Position numbers and translations under genes: made by a program. The notes under the pieces are model-generated. The model saw only the letters and a list, made by a program, of their open reading frames with translations, was not told where the DNA came from and searched no databases. 63,994 nt of DNA, from NCBI RefSeq assembly GCF_900095225.1, contig NZ_LT607428.1, positions 40,995 to 104,988 of the forward strand, written 5' to 3'. Shown piece by piece: positions 10,006 to 19,561 of the stretch (its first letter is position 1; the number at the start of each line of letters is the position of its first letter). The DNA is from Pseudomonas sp. UMAB-08 (GTDB lineage: Bacteria; Pseudomonadota; Gammaproteobacteria; Pseudomonadales; Pseudomonadaceae).

Positions 10006-12111
10006 TTACACGCCTGATGCTTTTGCTGCTGCAACGTCTTTGATCGACAGCTTGATACGGCCGCGGTTGTCCACGTCCAGTACCAGAACTTCAACTTCCT
10101 GACCTTCTTGCAAGATGTCAGTCACTTTCTCAACGCGAGCGTCGCTCAACATGGAGATGTGAACCAGGCCGTCTTTGCCAGGCAGGATGTTGACGAATGC
10201 GCCGAAGTCGACGATACGCTCAACCTTACCGATGTAGATCTTGCCAATCTCGGCTTCAGCGGTGATACCCAGAACGCGCTGACGTGCTGCTTCAGCCGCT
10301 TCCTTGGTTTCGCCGAAGATCTTGATAGTGCCGTCGTCTTCGATGTCGATCGAAGCCTTGGTCTCTTCACAGATCGCACGGATCGTCGCGCCGCCTTTAC
10401 CGATGACATCACGGATTTTGTCGGTGTCGATTTTCATCGCGATCATGGTCGGAGCGTTTTCCGACAGTTCAGTACGCGATTGACCAATGATCTTGTTCAT
10501 CTGACCGAGGATGTTCAGGCGCGCTTCCAGGGCTTGGCCCAGAGCGATCTCCATGATTTCTTCGGTGATGCCTTTGATCTTGATGTCCATCTGCAGCGCG
10601 GTAACACCTTTGGCGGTACCCGCTACTTTGAAGTCCATGTCGCCCAGGTGATCTTCGTCACCCAGGATGTCGGTCAGGATGGCGAACTTCTCGCCTTCTT
10701 TAACCAGACCCATGGCGATACCGGCCACTGGCGCCTTCATCGGCACACCAGCGTCCATCAATGCCAGGGAAGCACCACAGACCGAAGCCATGGAGCTGGA
10801 ACCGTTGGACTCGGTGATTTCCGATACCACACGAATGGTGTACGGGAACACGTCAGCAGCAGGCAGCATGGCTTGTATGCTGCGACGAGCCAGACGGCCG
10901 TGACCGATTTCGCGACGACCAGCACCGCCCATACGACCACACTCGCCCACCGAGAACGGAGGGAAGTTGTAGTGCAGCATGAACGGGTCTTTGCGCTCGC
11001 CTTCAAGAGTGTCGAGCAACTGTGCATCACGTGCGGTACCCAGAGTGGCAACAACCAGCGCCTGGGTTTCGCCACGGGTGAACAGTGCAGAACCGTGAGT
11101 CTTCGGCAGAACGCCGACTTCGATGTTCAGCGGACGTACAGTGCGGGTATCACGACCATCGATACGCGGCTTGCCGTTAACGATGTTCTCGCGCACGGTG
11201 CGGTATTCGATTTCGCCGAAAGCAGCTTTGACTTCGCTGGAAGTCGGCTGACCTTCTTCACCGGAAAGCTTGGCAACGATCTGGTCACGCAACTCACCCA
11301 GACGGGCATAACGCTCGTGCTTGACGGTGATGGTGTAAGCCTGGGAAATCGCATCGCCGAACTCAGCGCGAATCGCGCCCAGCAGTGCGGTGTTTTCTGG
11401 TTGTGCTTTCCAGTCCCAAGTCGGCTTGGCAGCTTCGGCAGCCAGCTCTTTGATGGCCTGGATAACAACCTGGAATTCGTCGTGGGCGAACAGTACGGCG
11501 CCCAGCATCTGGTCTTCGGTCAGCTCTTTAGCTTCCGATTCAACCATCAATACCGCTTCCGAGGTACCGGCTACAACCATGTCCAGGCTCGAAGCCTTGA
11601 GTTGTTCGTAGTTAGGGTTCAACAGGTAGCCGGTGCTTTCGTGGAAAGCAACGCGCGCAGCACCGATAGGGCCGTCGAAAGGAATACCGGAGATCGCCAG
11701 TGCAGCCGAGGTGCCGATCATGGCAGCGACGTCTGGATCAGTCTTTTTGCTGGTGGACAAAACGGTGCAGACAACCTGCACTTCGTTCATGAAGCCTTCT
11801 GGAAACAACGGACGGATCGGGCGGTCGATCAGACGCGAAGTCAGGGTTTCTTTCTCGGAAGGACGGCCTTCACGCTTGAAGAAACCGCCGGGGATTTTGC
11901 CCGCAGCGTAGGTTTTTTCCTGGTAGTGAACGGAAAGTGGGAAGAAGCCTTTGCCTGCGTCAGCGTGCTTGGCACCGACCACAGTCACTAACACGCTGAC
12001 GTCGTCGTCAACGGTGACCAATACTGCGCCGGAAGCTTGACGGGCGATACGGCCTGTCTCGAGGGTGACGGTCGATTGACCGAATTGGAATTTCTTGATG
12101 ACCGGGTTCAC
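10006..12111 (-). CDS. pnp: polyribonucleotide nucleotidyltransferase (PNPase)
   Basis: 701-residue 3'-5' phosphorolytic exoribonuclease of the RNA degradosome. Two RNase PH-like domains (first with GFFKREGRPSEKE, second with FTRGETQALVVATLG and the phosphate-binding SNGSSSMASVCG) are followed by a KH domain (IRDVIGKGGATIRAICEET) and a C-terminal S1 domain (GKVERIVDFGAFVNILPGKDG). Full length. It lies downstream of rpsO, with a hairpin in the gap that is a likely processing and autoregulation site. Confidence 0.97.
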   Translation of the reverse strand: MNPVIKKFQFGQSTVTLETGRIARQASGAVLVTVDDDVSVLVTVVGAKHADAGKGFFPLSVHYQEKTYAAGKIPGGFFKREGRPSEKETLTSRLIDRPIRPLFPEGFMNEVQVVCTVLSTSKKTDPDVAAMIGTSAALAISGIPFDGPIGAARVAFHESTGYLLNPNYEQLKASSLDMVVAGTSEAVLMVESEAKELTEDQMLGAVLFAHDEFQVVIQAIKELAAEAAKPTWDWKAQPENTALLGAIRAEFGDAISQAYTITVKHERYARLGELRDQIVAKLSGEEGQPTSSEVKAAFGEIEYRTVRENIVNGKPRIDGRDTRTVRPLNIEVGVLPKTHGSALFTRGETQALVVATLGTARDAQLLDTLEGERKDPFMLHYNFPPFSVGECGRMGGAGRREIGHGRLARRSIQAMLPAADVFPYTIRVVSEITESNGSSSMASVCGASLALMDAGVPMKAPVAGIAMGLVKEGEKFAILTDILGDEDHLGDMDFKVAGTAKGVTALQMDIKIKGITEEIMEIALGQALEARLNILGQMNKIIGQSRTELSENAPTMIAMKIDTDKIRDVIGKGGATIRAICEETKASIDIEDDGTIKIFGETKEAAEAARQRVLGITAEAEIGKIYIGKVERIVDFGAFVNILPGKDGLVHISMLSDARVEKVTDILQEGQEVEVLVLDVDNRGRIKLSIKDVAAAKASGV

Positions 12112-12224
12112 GGTTTCCTACCTTCTTTGTGGCTCTTGGGGAACTGGTTTCTTGCGAATTCTTGGGCAGTGACAGGGATCGGACCCATCGACCGTCCAGA
12201 TAAAACTTGAGGCTGGGAGCCTGC

Positions 12225-12256
12225 CACGGCTCATCAGGTAAACCCGATGAGCCGTG
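12225..12256 (-). promoter_or_regulatory. rpsO-pnp intercistronic hairpin
   Basis: CACGGCTCATC and GATGAGCCGTG form an 11-bp stem in the 175-base gap between rpsO and pnp. There is no U-run in either direction. In Enterobacteria a stem at this place is cut by RNase III and lets PNPase autoregulate its mRNA; the same role here is inferred from position. Confidence 0.55.
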
Positions 12257-12286
12257 ACAAACAACCAACCTCGAGCAACGTCGTTA

Positions 12287-12556
12287 TTAGCGACGCAGAC
12301 CCAGACGAGCGATCAGGGCGCTATAACGGCTAACGTCCTTACCTTTAAGGTAATCCAGCAGCTTGCGACGCTGGTTTACCATACGGATCAGACCACGACG
12401 TGAGTGGTGATCCTTACCGTTGGCCTTGAAGTGGCCTTGCAGTTTGTTGATGTTGGTGGTCAGCAGTGCAACTTGCACTTCTGGCGAACCAGTATCACCA
12501 ACAGCTTGCTGGTAGTCGGCTACGATCTGAGCTTTTTCTTCTACGCTGAGTGCCAT
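12287..12556 (-). CDS. rpsO: 30S ribosomal protein S15
   Basis: 89 residues, exact family length. It begins ALSVEEKAQIVADYQ and contains the HHSRRGLIRMVNQRRKLLDY helix-turn region that binds the 16S rRNA three-way junction. It is followed by pnp and preceded by truB, the usual gammaproteobacterial order. The mRNA 5' region often folds for S15 autoregulation; no specific structure was resolved here. Confidence 0.98.
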   Translation of the reverse strand: MALSVEEKAQIVADYQQAVGDTGSPEVQVALLTTNINKLQGHFKANGKDHHSRRGLIRMVNQRRKLLDYLKGKDVSRYSALIARLGLRR

Positions 12557-12674
12557 GTGGGCAATCCTTTATTCGAGAAACCGCTCCAAAGAGACAGTTT
12601 CAATGGGCCGAGGACAAATCCTCGTATTTTTAAATGAGATGTGACCGTGCCCATTGACAGCCACCCTCGTCCGG

Positions 12675-13598
12675 TCATTCTGACCGAATCAATCGACGCG
12701 GCGCGATCCGCCCGTCTTCACTCACTTCACCGATTCCGATGAAGCGACCTTCATGATCTTGCACGCGAACCATGCCAAATTGTGGCGCGTCCGGTGCTCT
12801 TACGGGTTGACCATGCAACCAGTAAAATGAACTGTGTTCCGAGAACTGCAGCAGCGGCCAATCCAGCAAACCGCTGTCCGAAGGCATCAGGAAGCGATCA
12901 ACCGCTTCGTTGCCACCCTCGGCGTGTACCTGCTCCAACTCTTCCAGCGTAACCGTCTGAGCCAGGCTGAAAGGTCCGGCCTGCGTACGACGCAACTCTG
13001 CGACATAGGCGCCACACCCAAGCTTTTCACCAATATCTTCCACGAGGGTACGAATATAGGTGCCTTTGGTGCAGTCCACTGCCAAGCGCGCAGTATCGGC
13101 GTCACATTCGAGCAATTCCAGGCGCGTGATAGTAACAGAACGCGGTTCGCGCTCCACCACTTCCCCCGCTCGGGCCAGCTTGTACAGGGGCTGACCATCA
13201 CGTTTGAGCGCTGAGTACATCGGCGGTATCTGACTGATTTCACCGCGAAAAAACGGTAAAGCCGCTTCGATATCGGCACGACCAACGGTCACTGGACGAA
13301 CGAGTAAAACATCACCTTCAGCGTCTGCCGTGGTGGTGGTTTTACCCAATTGCATCTTGGTTTCGTACGCTTTGTCCGAATCGAGCAAGTATTGGGAAAA
13401 CTTTGTCGCTTCGCCAAAACACAACGGTAATACGCCCGTCGCGAGTGGATCGAGGCTACCGGTATGCCCGGCCTTTTCCGCATTGAGCAGCCAGCGCACT
13501 TTCTGCAAGGCGGCGTTGGACGTGAAGCCCAGCGGCTTGTCGAGCAGGATGATCCCGCTGACGTTACGGCGTATACGTTTGACCTGCGCCACCCGCAT
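12675..13598 (-). CDS. truB: tRNA pseudouridine(55) synthase
   Basis: 307-residue enzyme that makes pseudouridine 55 in the T-loop of tRNAs. The catalytic Asp is in GHTGSLDPLATGVLPLC, and YKLARAGE and KGTYIRTLVEDIG are conserved. The C-terminal part resembles a small PUA-type domain. The start ATG shares one base with the rbfA stop (TAATG), indicating translational coupling. Confidence 0.97.
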   Translation of the reverse strand: MRVAQVKRIRRNVSGIILLDKPLGFTSNAALQKVRWLLNAEKAGHTGSLDPLATGVLPLCFGEATKFSQYLLDSDKAYETKMQLGKTTTTADAEGDVLLVRPVTVGRADIEAALPFFRGEISQIPPMYSALKRDGQPLYKLARAGEVVEREPRSVTITRLELLECDADTARLAVDCTKGTYIRTLVEDIGEKLGCGAYVAELRRTQAGPFSLAQTVTLEELEQVHAEGGNEAVDRFLMPSDSGLLDWPLLQFSEHSSFYWLHGQPVRAPDAPQFGMVRVQDHEGRFIGIGEVSEDGRIAPRRLIRSE

Positions 13599-14044
13599 TA
13601 CTCCTTGTTGCTTTCTGGCTTGTCGCTTTCTGCCAGGGAGTTTTCCTGGGTAGCGTCTTCTGCCTGCACATTGTCCGGGTGATGGCCATCTTCAGCCACA
13701 GCACGTTCGATCAATGCAGAAAGATGAGCGCCACGCACGACGCTTTCGTCGTAATGGAAATGCAACTGTGGAACGCTGCGCAATTTCATCTCGCGAGCCA
13801 GCTGCATGCGCAGAAAACCTGCCGCAGCGTTAAGCACCTTGATGGTCTGGGCAATTTCTTCAGCACTGTCCTGACCCATCACGGTCATGAAAATCTTCGC
13901 ATGACCAACGTCACGGCTGACATCGACAGCAGTGATGGTGACCAGGCCGACGCGCGGGTCTTTGATTTCGCGGCGGATCAGCTGTGCCAGCTCGCGCTGC
14001 ATCTGATCGCCAATGCGTTGGGTACGGCTATATTCTTTTGCCAT
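13598..14044 (-). CDS. rbfA: 30S ribosome-binding factor A
   Basis: 148-residue KH-fold factor needed for 16S rRNA maturation. The family pattern is clear: RTQRIGDQMQRELAQLIRRE, DPRVGLVTITAVDVSRD and LRSVPQLHFHYDESV. The C-terminal 25 residues form an acidic, low-complexity tail (ATQENSLAESDKPES). The gene sits between infB and truB and overlaps truB by one base. Confidence 0.96.
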   Translation of the reverse strand: MAKEYSRTQRIGDQMQRELAQLIRREIKDPRVGLVTITAVDVSRDVGHAKIFMTVMGQDSAEEIAQTIKVLNAAAGFLRMQLAREMKLRSVPQLHFHYDESVVRGAHLSALIERAVAEDGHHPDNVQAEDATQENSLAESDKPESNKE

Positions 14045-14097
14045 GTCTACTACCTGTCACTGACCCGGGGCGAAACCCGTACGGTCTGAAAGCGGCA

Positions 14098-14136
14098 AAC
14101 GCCCGGCCTGACAAAATGTCGGACCGGGCGTTGCGT
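14098..14136 (-). other. long stem-loop between infB and rbfA, first of two
   Basis: AACGCCCGG..TGACA pairs with TGTC.GACCGGGCGTT across a short loop. It lies in the 160-base gap after infB. Neither strand has a convincing U-run, so it is more likely an mRNA-processing or stability element than a strong terminator. Confidence 0.55.
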
Positions 14137-14138
14137 TT

Positions 14139-14191
14139 AGAGCCCATGACGGATCGCGGTGCATTTGCATGCGACGACCCGTCATGGCTCT
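14139..14191 (-). other. long stem-loop between infB and rbfA, second of two
   Basis: AGAGCCCATGACGG (14139-14152) is complementary, with one interruption, to CCGTCATGGCTCT (14179-14191). The stem ends 13 bases beyond the infB stop and stacks next to the preceding hairpin. Position suggests a role in decoupling infB and rbfA expression. Confidence 0.5.
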
Positions 14192-14204
14192 TACAACTCG
14201 CGAC

Positions 14205-16727
14205 TTAGAGGCTGCGAGCCACTTGGACTTTCTCGAACACTTCGATCTTGTCACCGGCTTTGACGTCGTTGTAGCTCTTGACGCCGATACCGCATTCCAT
14301 GCCGGCACGCACTTCGGACATGTCGTCCTTGAAGCGGCGCAGGGACTCGAGTTCGCCTTCGAAAATAACGATGTCTTCGCGCAGTACACGGATCGGACGG
14401 TTGCGGTGAACCACACCTTCCAGAACCATACAGCCAGCGATCGCACCAAACTTCGGCGAACGGAATACGTCACGGACTTCGGCGATACCCAGGATGTTCT
14501 CCCGAACGTCGCTGCCAAGCATACCGGTAAGGGCTTTCTTGACGTCTTCGATGATGTCGTAGATTACGTTGTAGTAACGCATATCCAGACCTTCCTGCTC
14601 GACAATCCTGCGAGCGCCAGCATCGGCACGCACGTTGAAGCCAAACAGCACAGCGTTGGAAGCCAGTGCCAGGTTAGCGTCGCTTTCGGTGATACCACCG
14701 ACACCGCCGCCGACTACGCGCACTTGCACTTCGTCGTTACCCAGGCCGCCAAGGGCGCCCTGCAGAGCTTCCAACGAACCACGAACGTCAGATTTGAGGA
14801 CGATATTAAGCGTCTTCTTCTCTTCCTGGCCCATGTTCTCAAAGATGTTTTCAAGCTTGCCGGCATGAGCGCGAGCCAGTTTGACTTCGCGGAACTTGCC
14901 TTGACGGAACAGAGCGACTTCGCGCGCTTTCTTCTCGTCAGTCAGTACGCTCAGCTCGTCGCCAGCGTCCGGTGTGCCATCAAGACCCAGGATTTCGACC
15001 GGAATCGAAGGACCCGCTTCTTTAACAGGCTTGCCGTTCTCGTCGAGCATGGCGCGGATACGGCCGAAGTTCGAACCGACCAATACCATGTCGCCTTGAC
15101 GCAGCGTACCGTCTTGGACCAGAACGGTTGCAACCGGACCACGACCTTTGTCGAGACGCGATTCAACCACGACACCACGACCAGGAGCGGACGGGGTCGC
15201 TTTCAGTTCCAGCACTTCGGCTTGCAACAGAACAGCTTCGAGCAGTTCGTCAACGCCGGTACCTACTTTCGCAGAGACTAGAACGAACGGAGTCTCACCG
15301 CCCCACTCTTCGGAAGTAACACCGTGGACAGACAATTCGCTTCTGATGCGATCGAGATCAGCACCTGGCTTGTCGATTTTGTTCACTGCTACGACCAGCG
15401 GAACACCCGCGGCCTTGGCATGCTGAACAGCTTCAACGGTCTGCGGCATGACGCCGTCGTCCGCAGCAACAACCAGAATCACGATGTCGGTCGCCTTGGC
15501 ACCACGAGCACGCATTGCGGTAAACGCAGCGTGACCCGGGGTGTCGAGGAAGGTGACCATGCCACGATCAGTTTCAACGTGGTAAGCACCGATGTGCTGA
15601 GTGATGCCGCCGGCTTCGCCAGCTGCAACCTTGGCACGACGAATGTAGTCGAGCAGCGAGGTTTTACCGTGGTCAACGTGGCCCATTACGGTCACAACCG
15701 GTGCACGGGAGAACGTCTCACCTTCGAACTTCAGCGATTCGGCCAGAGAATCTTCCAGGGCATTGTCGCTGACCAGTTTGACCTTGTGGCCCAACTCTTC
15801 GGCGATCAACTGGGCAGTTTCCTGATCCAGTACCTGGTTGATGGTCACCGGGGTGCCCATCTTGAACATGAACTTGATCACTTCAGCCGCTTTGACCGAC
15901 ATCTGTGCGGACAACTCGCCGACAGTGATGGTCTCGCCGATGGCAACGTCGCGAATGACCGGCCCGGTAGGGCTCTGGAAACCGTGAGCGTTACGCTTTT
16001 TCAGCTTGGCCTTGCCGCGACCACCACGACGGAAGCTGTCGCTTTCTTCGTCGGTAGTACGAGGCGCAACACGTGGCGCTGGCGCTTTCTCTTTAACAGA
16101 AGCACGGTGCGGCGCGTTCTTGCGATCGCCGTCACCACCACCGCCGCCACGACGACTGTTGTCATCGCTGCGTGGTTTGTCCGGGCGACGCTGTTCGTCT
16201 TTCTTGCGGGCATCGGCAGCCGGTGCAGCAGCCGCGACCGGTGCTTGACGCACAGGTTCGGCAACAGCAACAGGCGCGGCAACAGCTTCAGTACCGTTCG
16301 ATTGCGCAGGAGCAGGCTGGCTACGCGCTTGTTCTTCGGCGCGACGCTTGGATTCTTCTTCAGCCTTTTGACGTGCAGCATTTTCTACGGCGCGACGTTC
16401 GTCCACTTCGCGTTTACGCTCGGCTTCGATTTCTTCCGGGCTGCGCTGTACGAAAACTTTCTTCTTGCGCACTTCAACGCTGATGCTTTTGCTGCCAGCA
16501 ACGCGAAGTGTGCTTGTGGTTTTGCGCTGCAAAGTGATCTTGCGCGGCTCTTCCACTTTGGCCTTGTGACCGCTTTTCAAATGCGTCAACAGGGCTTGTT
16601 TCTCTATGTCGGTCACAACTTGCTCGGCGGCGGTGTGCGGCAAACCTGCCTCACGCATCTGCTGTAACAGGCGCTCTACCGGTGTGTCGACCACTGTGGC
16701 CAGTTCTTTCACCGTGACTTGCGTCAT
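14205..16727 (-). CDS. infB: translation initiation factor IF-2
   Basis: 840-residue GTPase that delivers initiator tRNA to the 30S subunit. The N-terminal VTVKELATVVDTPVERLLQQ is an IF2-N domain, followed by a long charged, Ala/Arg-rich linker (about residues 90-240). A second IF2-N domain has ITVGELSAQMSVKAAEVIKF. The G domain has VTVMGHVDHGKTSLLDYIR, DTPGHAAF and NKIDKP. The beta-barrel and fMet-tRNA-binding C-terminus are complete. GGAGAG lies before the ATG. It is cotranscribed behind nusA. Confidence 0.98.
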   Translation of the reverse strand: MTQVTVKELATVVDTPVERLLQQMREAGLPHTAAEQVVTDIEKQALLTHLKSGHKAKVEEPRKITLQRKTTSTLRVAGSKSISVEVRKKKVFVQRSPEEIEAERKREVDERRAVENAARQKAEEESKRRAEEQARSQPAPAQSNGTEAVAAPVAVAEPVRQAPVAAAAPAADARKKDEQRRPDKPRSDDNSRRGGGGGDGDRKNAPHRASVKEKAPAPRVAPRTTDEESDSFRRGGRGKAKLKKRNAHGFQSPTGPVIRDVAIGETITVGELSAQMSVKAAEVIKFMFKMGTPVTINQVLDQETAQLIAEELGHKVKLVSDNALEDSLAESLKFEGETFSRAPVVTVMGHVDHGKTSLLDYIRRAKVAAGEAGGITQHIGAYHVETDRGMVTFLDTPGHAAFTAMRARGAKATDIVILVVAADDGVMPQTVEAVQHAKAAGVPLVVAVNKIDKPGADLDRIRSELSVHGVTSEEWGGETPFVLVSAKVGTGVDELLEAVLLQAEVLELKATPSAPGRGVVVESRLDKGRGPVATVLVQDGTLRQGDMVLVGSNFGRIRAMLDENGKPVKEAGPSIPVEILGLDGTPDAGDELSVLTDEKKAREVALFRQGKFREVKLARAHAGKLENIFENMGQEEKKTLNIVLKSDVRGSLEALQGALGGLGNDEVQVRVVGGGVGGITESDANLALASNAVLFGFNVRADAGARRIVEQEGLDMRYYNVIYDIIEDVKKALTGMLGSDVRENILGIAEVRDVFRSPKFGAIAGCMVLEGVVHRNRPIRVLREDIVIFEGELESLRRFKDDMSEVRAGMECGIGVKSYNDVKAGDKIEVFEKVQVARSL

Positions 16728-16754
16728 GCACTTCTCTCCTCAGGCCGCGCCTAC

Positions 16755-18236
16755 TTACTCGAACCAATGGGCTCGGGCGGCCATGATCAACTTGCCGGCA
16801 CGAATATCGTCAATGCCGTCGATGTCGAGCAGGTCGTCAATAGACTGCTCGGCCAGGTCTTCGCGGGTAACTACGCCGCGCACCGCCAGTTCCATCGCCA
16901 AATCCTTGTCCATACCCTCAAGCGAGAGCAGGTCTTCGGCCGGATGGGCGTCTGCCAGCTTTTCCTCAGTAGCGATGGCTTTAGTCAACAAACGATCTTT
17001 GGCCCGAGCGCGAAGCTCGTTGACGGTATCTTCGTCAAAGCCATCGATGTTGAGCATTTCTTCCAACGGTACGTAGGCAATCTCTTCCAGACTGGTGAAG
17101 CCTTCATCAACCAGTACCTGTGCCAGATCTTCGTCGACTTCCAGCTCGTCGATGAAGTTGCGCAGGATGTCACCGGTTTCTGCTTGCTGCTTAGCCTGGA
17201 TGTCCGATTCGGTCATCACGTTCAGGGTCCAGCCAGTCAACTGGCTGGCCAGACGCACGTTCTGACCGCCGCGACCAATGGCCTGAGCCAGATTGTCTGC
17301 GCCAACGGCGATGTCCATTGCATGGGCATCTTCATCAACGATAATTGCCGCCACTTCAGCCGGTGACATGGCGTTGATGACGAACTGCGCCGGGTTATCG
17401 TCCCACAGGACGATGTCCACACGCTCGCCGCCCAGCTCGCCGGAAACAGCTTGAACGCGCGAACCACGCATGCCAATGCAAGCGCCTTGCGGATCGATTC
17501 GTTTGTCCTTGGAGCGAACAGCGATTTTTGCACGCGAACCCGGGTCACGGGAGGCAGCCATCACCTCGATGAGACCTTCGGAGATTTCCGGCACTTCAAT
17601 CCGAAACAGCTCGATCAGCATCTCTGGCGCAGTACGCGACAGGATCAGCTGAGGGCCACGGTTTTCGGTGCGGATTTCTTTAAGCAGTGCACGAACGCGG
17701 ACACCCACGCGGAAAGTCTCCCGCGAAATAATGTCTTCACGCGCCAGCAGCGCTTCGGCATTGTTACCCAGGTCGACGATGACATTGTCACGCGTAACCT
17801 TTTTAACAGTGCCAGAAATAATTTCGCCAAGACGCTCACGATAAGCATCAACGACTTGAGCACGCTCGGCTTCGCGGACTTTTTGCACGATGACTTGCTT
17901 GGCAGTCTGTGCAGCGATCCGACCGAATTCGATAGAGTCGATTTTAATTTCGACAACATCACCGGCTACGGCACCAGGCTGTTTTTCCTGAGCCTGATCG
18001 ACAGCCAGTTCGTGTGCTGGATCGTCCAGATCTTCGTCTTCGACCACTGTCCAGCGACGGAAAGTCTCGTAGTTACCGGTCTGGCGATTGATCTCCACAC
18101 GCAGCTCAACTTCATCTTCGAAACGCTTTTTGGTAGCAGTGGCAAGAGCCAGCTCCAGCGCTTCGAAAATCACACCTGCCGGTACGCCCTTTTCATTGGA
18201 CACCGACTCAACAACCAGCAGTACTTCTTTGCTCAT
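16755..18236 (-). CDS. nusA: transcription termination/antitermination protein NusA
   Basis: 493 residues from the start SKEVLLVVESVSNEKGV; a seven-codon upstream extension in the same frame lacks family support. Domain order: N-terminal RNAP-binding domain, S1 (GEIISGTVKKVTRDNVIVDL), KH1/KH2 (GACIGMRGSRVQAV and NLAQAIGRGGQNVRLA), then two acidic AR repeats near the C-terminus (LEEMLNIDGFDEDTVNEL and DDLLDIDGIDDIRAGKL). It modulates pausing, termination and antitermination. Between rimP and infB. Confidence 0.97.
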   Translation of the reverse strand: MSKEVLLVVESVSNEKGVPAGVIFEALELALATATKKRFEDEVELRVEINRQTGNYETFRRWTVVEDEDLDDPAHELAVDQAQEKQPGAVAGDVVEIKIDSIEFGRIAAQTAKQVIVQKVREAERAQVVDAYRERLGEIISGTVKKVTRDNVIVDLGNNAEALLAREDIISRETFRVGVRVRALLKEIRTENRGPQLILSRTAPEMLIELFRIEVPEISEGLIEVMAASRDPGSRAKIAVRSKDKRIDPQGACIGMRGSRVQAVSGELGGERVDIVLWDDNPAQFVINAMSPAEVAAIIVDEDAHAMDIAVGADNLAQAIGRGGQNVRLASQLTGWTLNVMTESDIQAKQQAETGDILRNFIDELEVDEDLAQVLVDEGFTSLEEIAYVPLEEMLNIDGFDEDTVNELRARAKDRLLTKAIATEEKLADAHPAEDLLSLEGMDKDLAMELAVRGVVTREDLAEQSIDDLLDIDGIDDIRAGKLIMAARAHWFE

Positions 18237-18283
18237 CGTACGCCTCGCCTTTCGCAAGCCATTGGATCCGCGGGATCCGCGTC

Positions 18284-18742
18284 TCAGTCAAACTTGGGGA
18301 TAATGTTGGCTTTGTCGATCAAGTCGATCGGCAACAAGTATTCGTGGTCTTCTACCTGCACCACGATGTCTTGCTCCTCCACCCCGCGGAGAAGGCCCTG
18401 AAAGTTGCGACGACCATCGAAGGGCGAACGCAGCTTTATCTTCACTTGTTCGCCGGCGTGCAAAGCAAACTGCTCAAGCGTGAACAGTGGGCGCTCCATG
18501 CCAGGAGAAGAGACTTCAAGGGTGTATTCAACGGCGATCGGATCTTCGACGTCCAGAACACCGCTGATCTGACGGCTGACTATTGCGCAGTCATCCACCA
18601 AAACGCCGCCTTCTTTATCGATATAAATACGCAACAGTGAATGGCGACCTTGAGCCGAAAACTCAATTCCCCAGCATTCATAGCCAAGGGCCACGACCAC
18701 CGGGGCCACCAAGGCCTGCAACTGTTCTAGCTTGCTCGACAC
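18284..18742 (-). CDS. rimP: ribosome maturation factor RimP
   Basis: 152 residues with a GTG start at 18742, preceded by GAGGGGG; the longer open frame upstream is not family-like. It carries GYECWGIEFSAQGRHSLLRI, YTLEVSSPGMERPL and the C-terminal Sm-like domain ending LIDKANIIPKFD. RimP assists 30S maturation. First protein gene of the rimP-nusA-infB transcription unit, after the initiator tRNA gene. Confidence 0.95.
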   Translation of the reverse strand: MSSKLEQLQALVAPVVVALGYECWGIEFSAQGRHSLLRIYIDKEGGVLVDDCAIVSRQISGVLDVEDPIAVEYTLEVSSPGMERPLFTLEQFALHAGEQVKIKLRSPFDGRRNFQGLLRGVEEQDIVVQVEDHEYLLPIDLIDKANIIPKFD

Positions 18743-18839
18743 CTGAACCCCCTCGTGCATGCAATGCAAATAAAAAATGGGCGAAACGCCCATCCCTGAA
18801 AACGCCGTTGAATAGCGGCGCTATGACTGTCCAGCTAAC

Positions 18840-18862
18840 AAAAAGCCCCTAAAAAGGGGCTC
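18840..18862 (-). terminator. Rho-independent terminator behind tRNA-fMet
   Basis: On the minus strand AGCCCC-TTTTT-AGGGGCT is followed by TTTTTG. It separates the tRNA gene from rimP, so readthrough or a promoter beyond it is needed for the nusA operon. Confidence 0.85.
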
Positions 18863-18871
18863 CGCTAAAAC

Positions 18872-18948
<77 letters not shown>

Positions 18949-19010
18949 ACAAAGCTGGGGCGGAAGTATACGACCGATCCCTCACAGGGTCAATCGAACC
19001 TCCACCGACA

Positions 19011-19037
19011 AGAAAGCCCGCTACTGCGGGCTTTCTT
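19011..19037 (-). terminator. Rho-independent terminator behind tRNA-Leu
   Basis: AAGAAAGCCCGC-AGTA-GCGGGCTTTCTT on the minus strand, between tRNA-Leu and tRNA-fMet. The A/T flanks are symmetrical, so it could act in both directions. Confidence 0.8.
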
Positions 19038-19043
19038 GATAAT

Positions 19044-19129
19044 TGGTACCGAGAAGGGGACTCGAACCCCTACACCCTATGGGCACAACCACCTCAAGGT
19101 TGCGTGTCTACCAATTCCACCACCTCGGC
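19044..19129 (-). tRNA. tRNA-Leu (GAG anticodon)
   Basis: 86-base class II tRNA with encoded CCA. Acceptor GCCGAGG/CTCGGTACCA, D-arm TGGTGGAATTGGTAGACA, anticodon loop CTTGAGG, a long variable arm, and T-arm GGGTTCGAGTCCC or close to it. It lies 45 bases after secG, as in other pseudomonads. Confidence 0.96.
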
Positions 19130-19173
19130 AATACAACTCTTTAGCGGCTCAACATCAACCGCCCTATCCCGTG

Positions 19174-19557
19174 TTACTTTTGCTGTGGCGCTTGAGGTAC
19201 GTCAGCAGGTTTAGCCGCTGGCTTTTGCGCTTCGAGCACCGGTACATCTTCTGTAGCCGGCTTTTTCTGCGGCACTTCCAATACTGCTGGATCAGGCAAA
19301 CCTACTTGAGTCAGCTGATGAGCTTTCTCTTTAGCAAAGTAACCTAACCCCAAGCTGGTTATGAAAAAACCTGCGGCAAGTATAGCAGTAAACTTACTAA
19401 GAAAGGTAGAGGAACCTTGGCTTCCGAACACAGTATTTGAAGCACCTGCACCGAAAGACGCACCAGCGTCCGCACCCTTACCCTGCTGCAGCAATACCAG
19501 AGCGACAACGCCCAACGCACCCAACAGATGAAAAACGACTACGACTGTTTCCAGCAT
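19174..19557 (-). CDS. secG: preprotein translocase subunit SecG
   Basis: 127 residues from the start LETVVVVFHLLGALGVVALV. Two transmembrane helices flank the conserved GKGADAGASFGAGASNTVFG loop. The Pro/Ala/Lys-rich tail after about residue 90 is common in Pseudomonas. SecG is the non-essential partner in SecYEG. The start sits four bases after the tpiA stop; the longer open frame into tpiA is spurious. Confidence 0.95.
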   Translation of the reverse strand: MLETVVVVFHLLGALGVVALVLLQQGKGADAGASFGAGASNTVFGSQGSSTFLSKFTAILAAGFFITSLGLGYFAKEKAHQLTQVGLPDPAVLEVPQKKPATEDVPVLEAQKPAAKPADVPQAPQQK

Positions 19558-19561
19558 TTTT

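Noticed and set aside
10108..11991. 627-codon plus-strand open frame
   Set aside because: It lies entirely antisense to pnp, has no ribosome site and reflects the codon bias of the real gene.
15324..16667. 447-codon plus-strand open frame
   Set aside because: Antisense shadow of infB with low-complexity composition mirrored from the Arg/Ala-rich linker.
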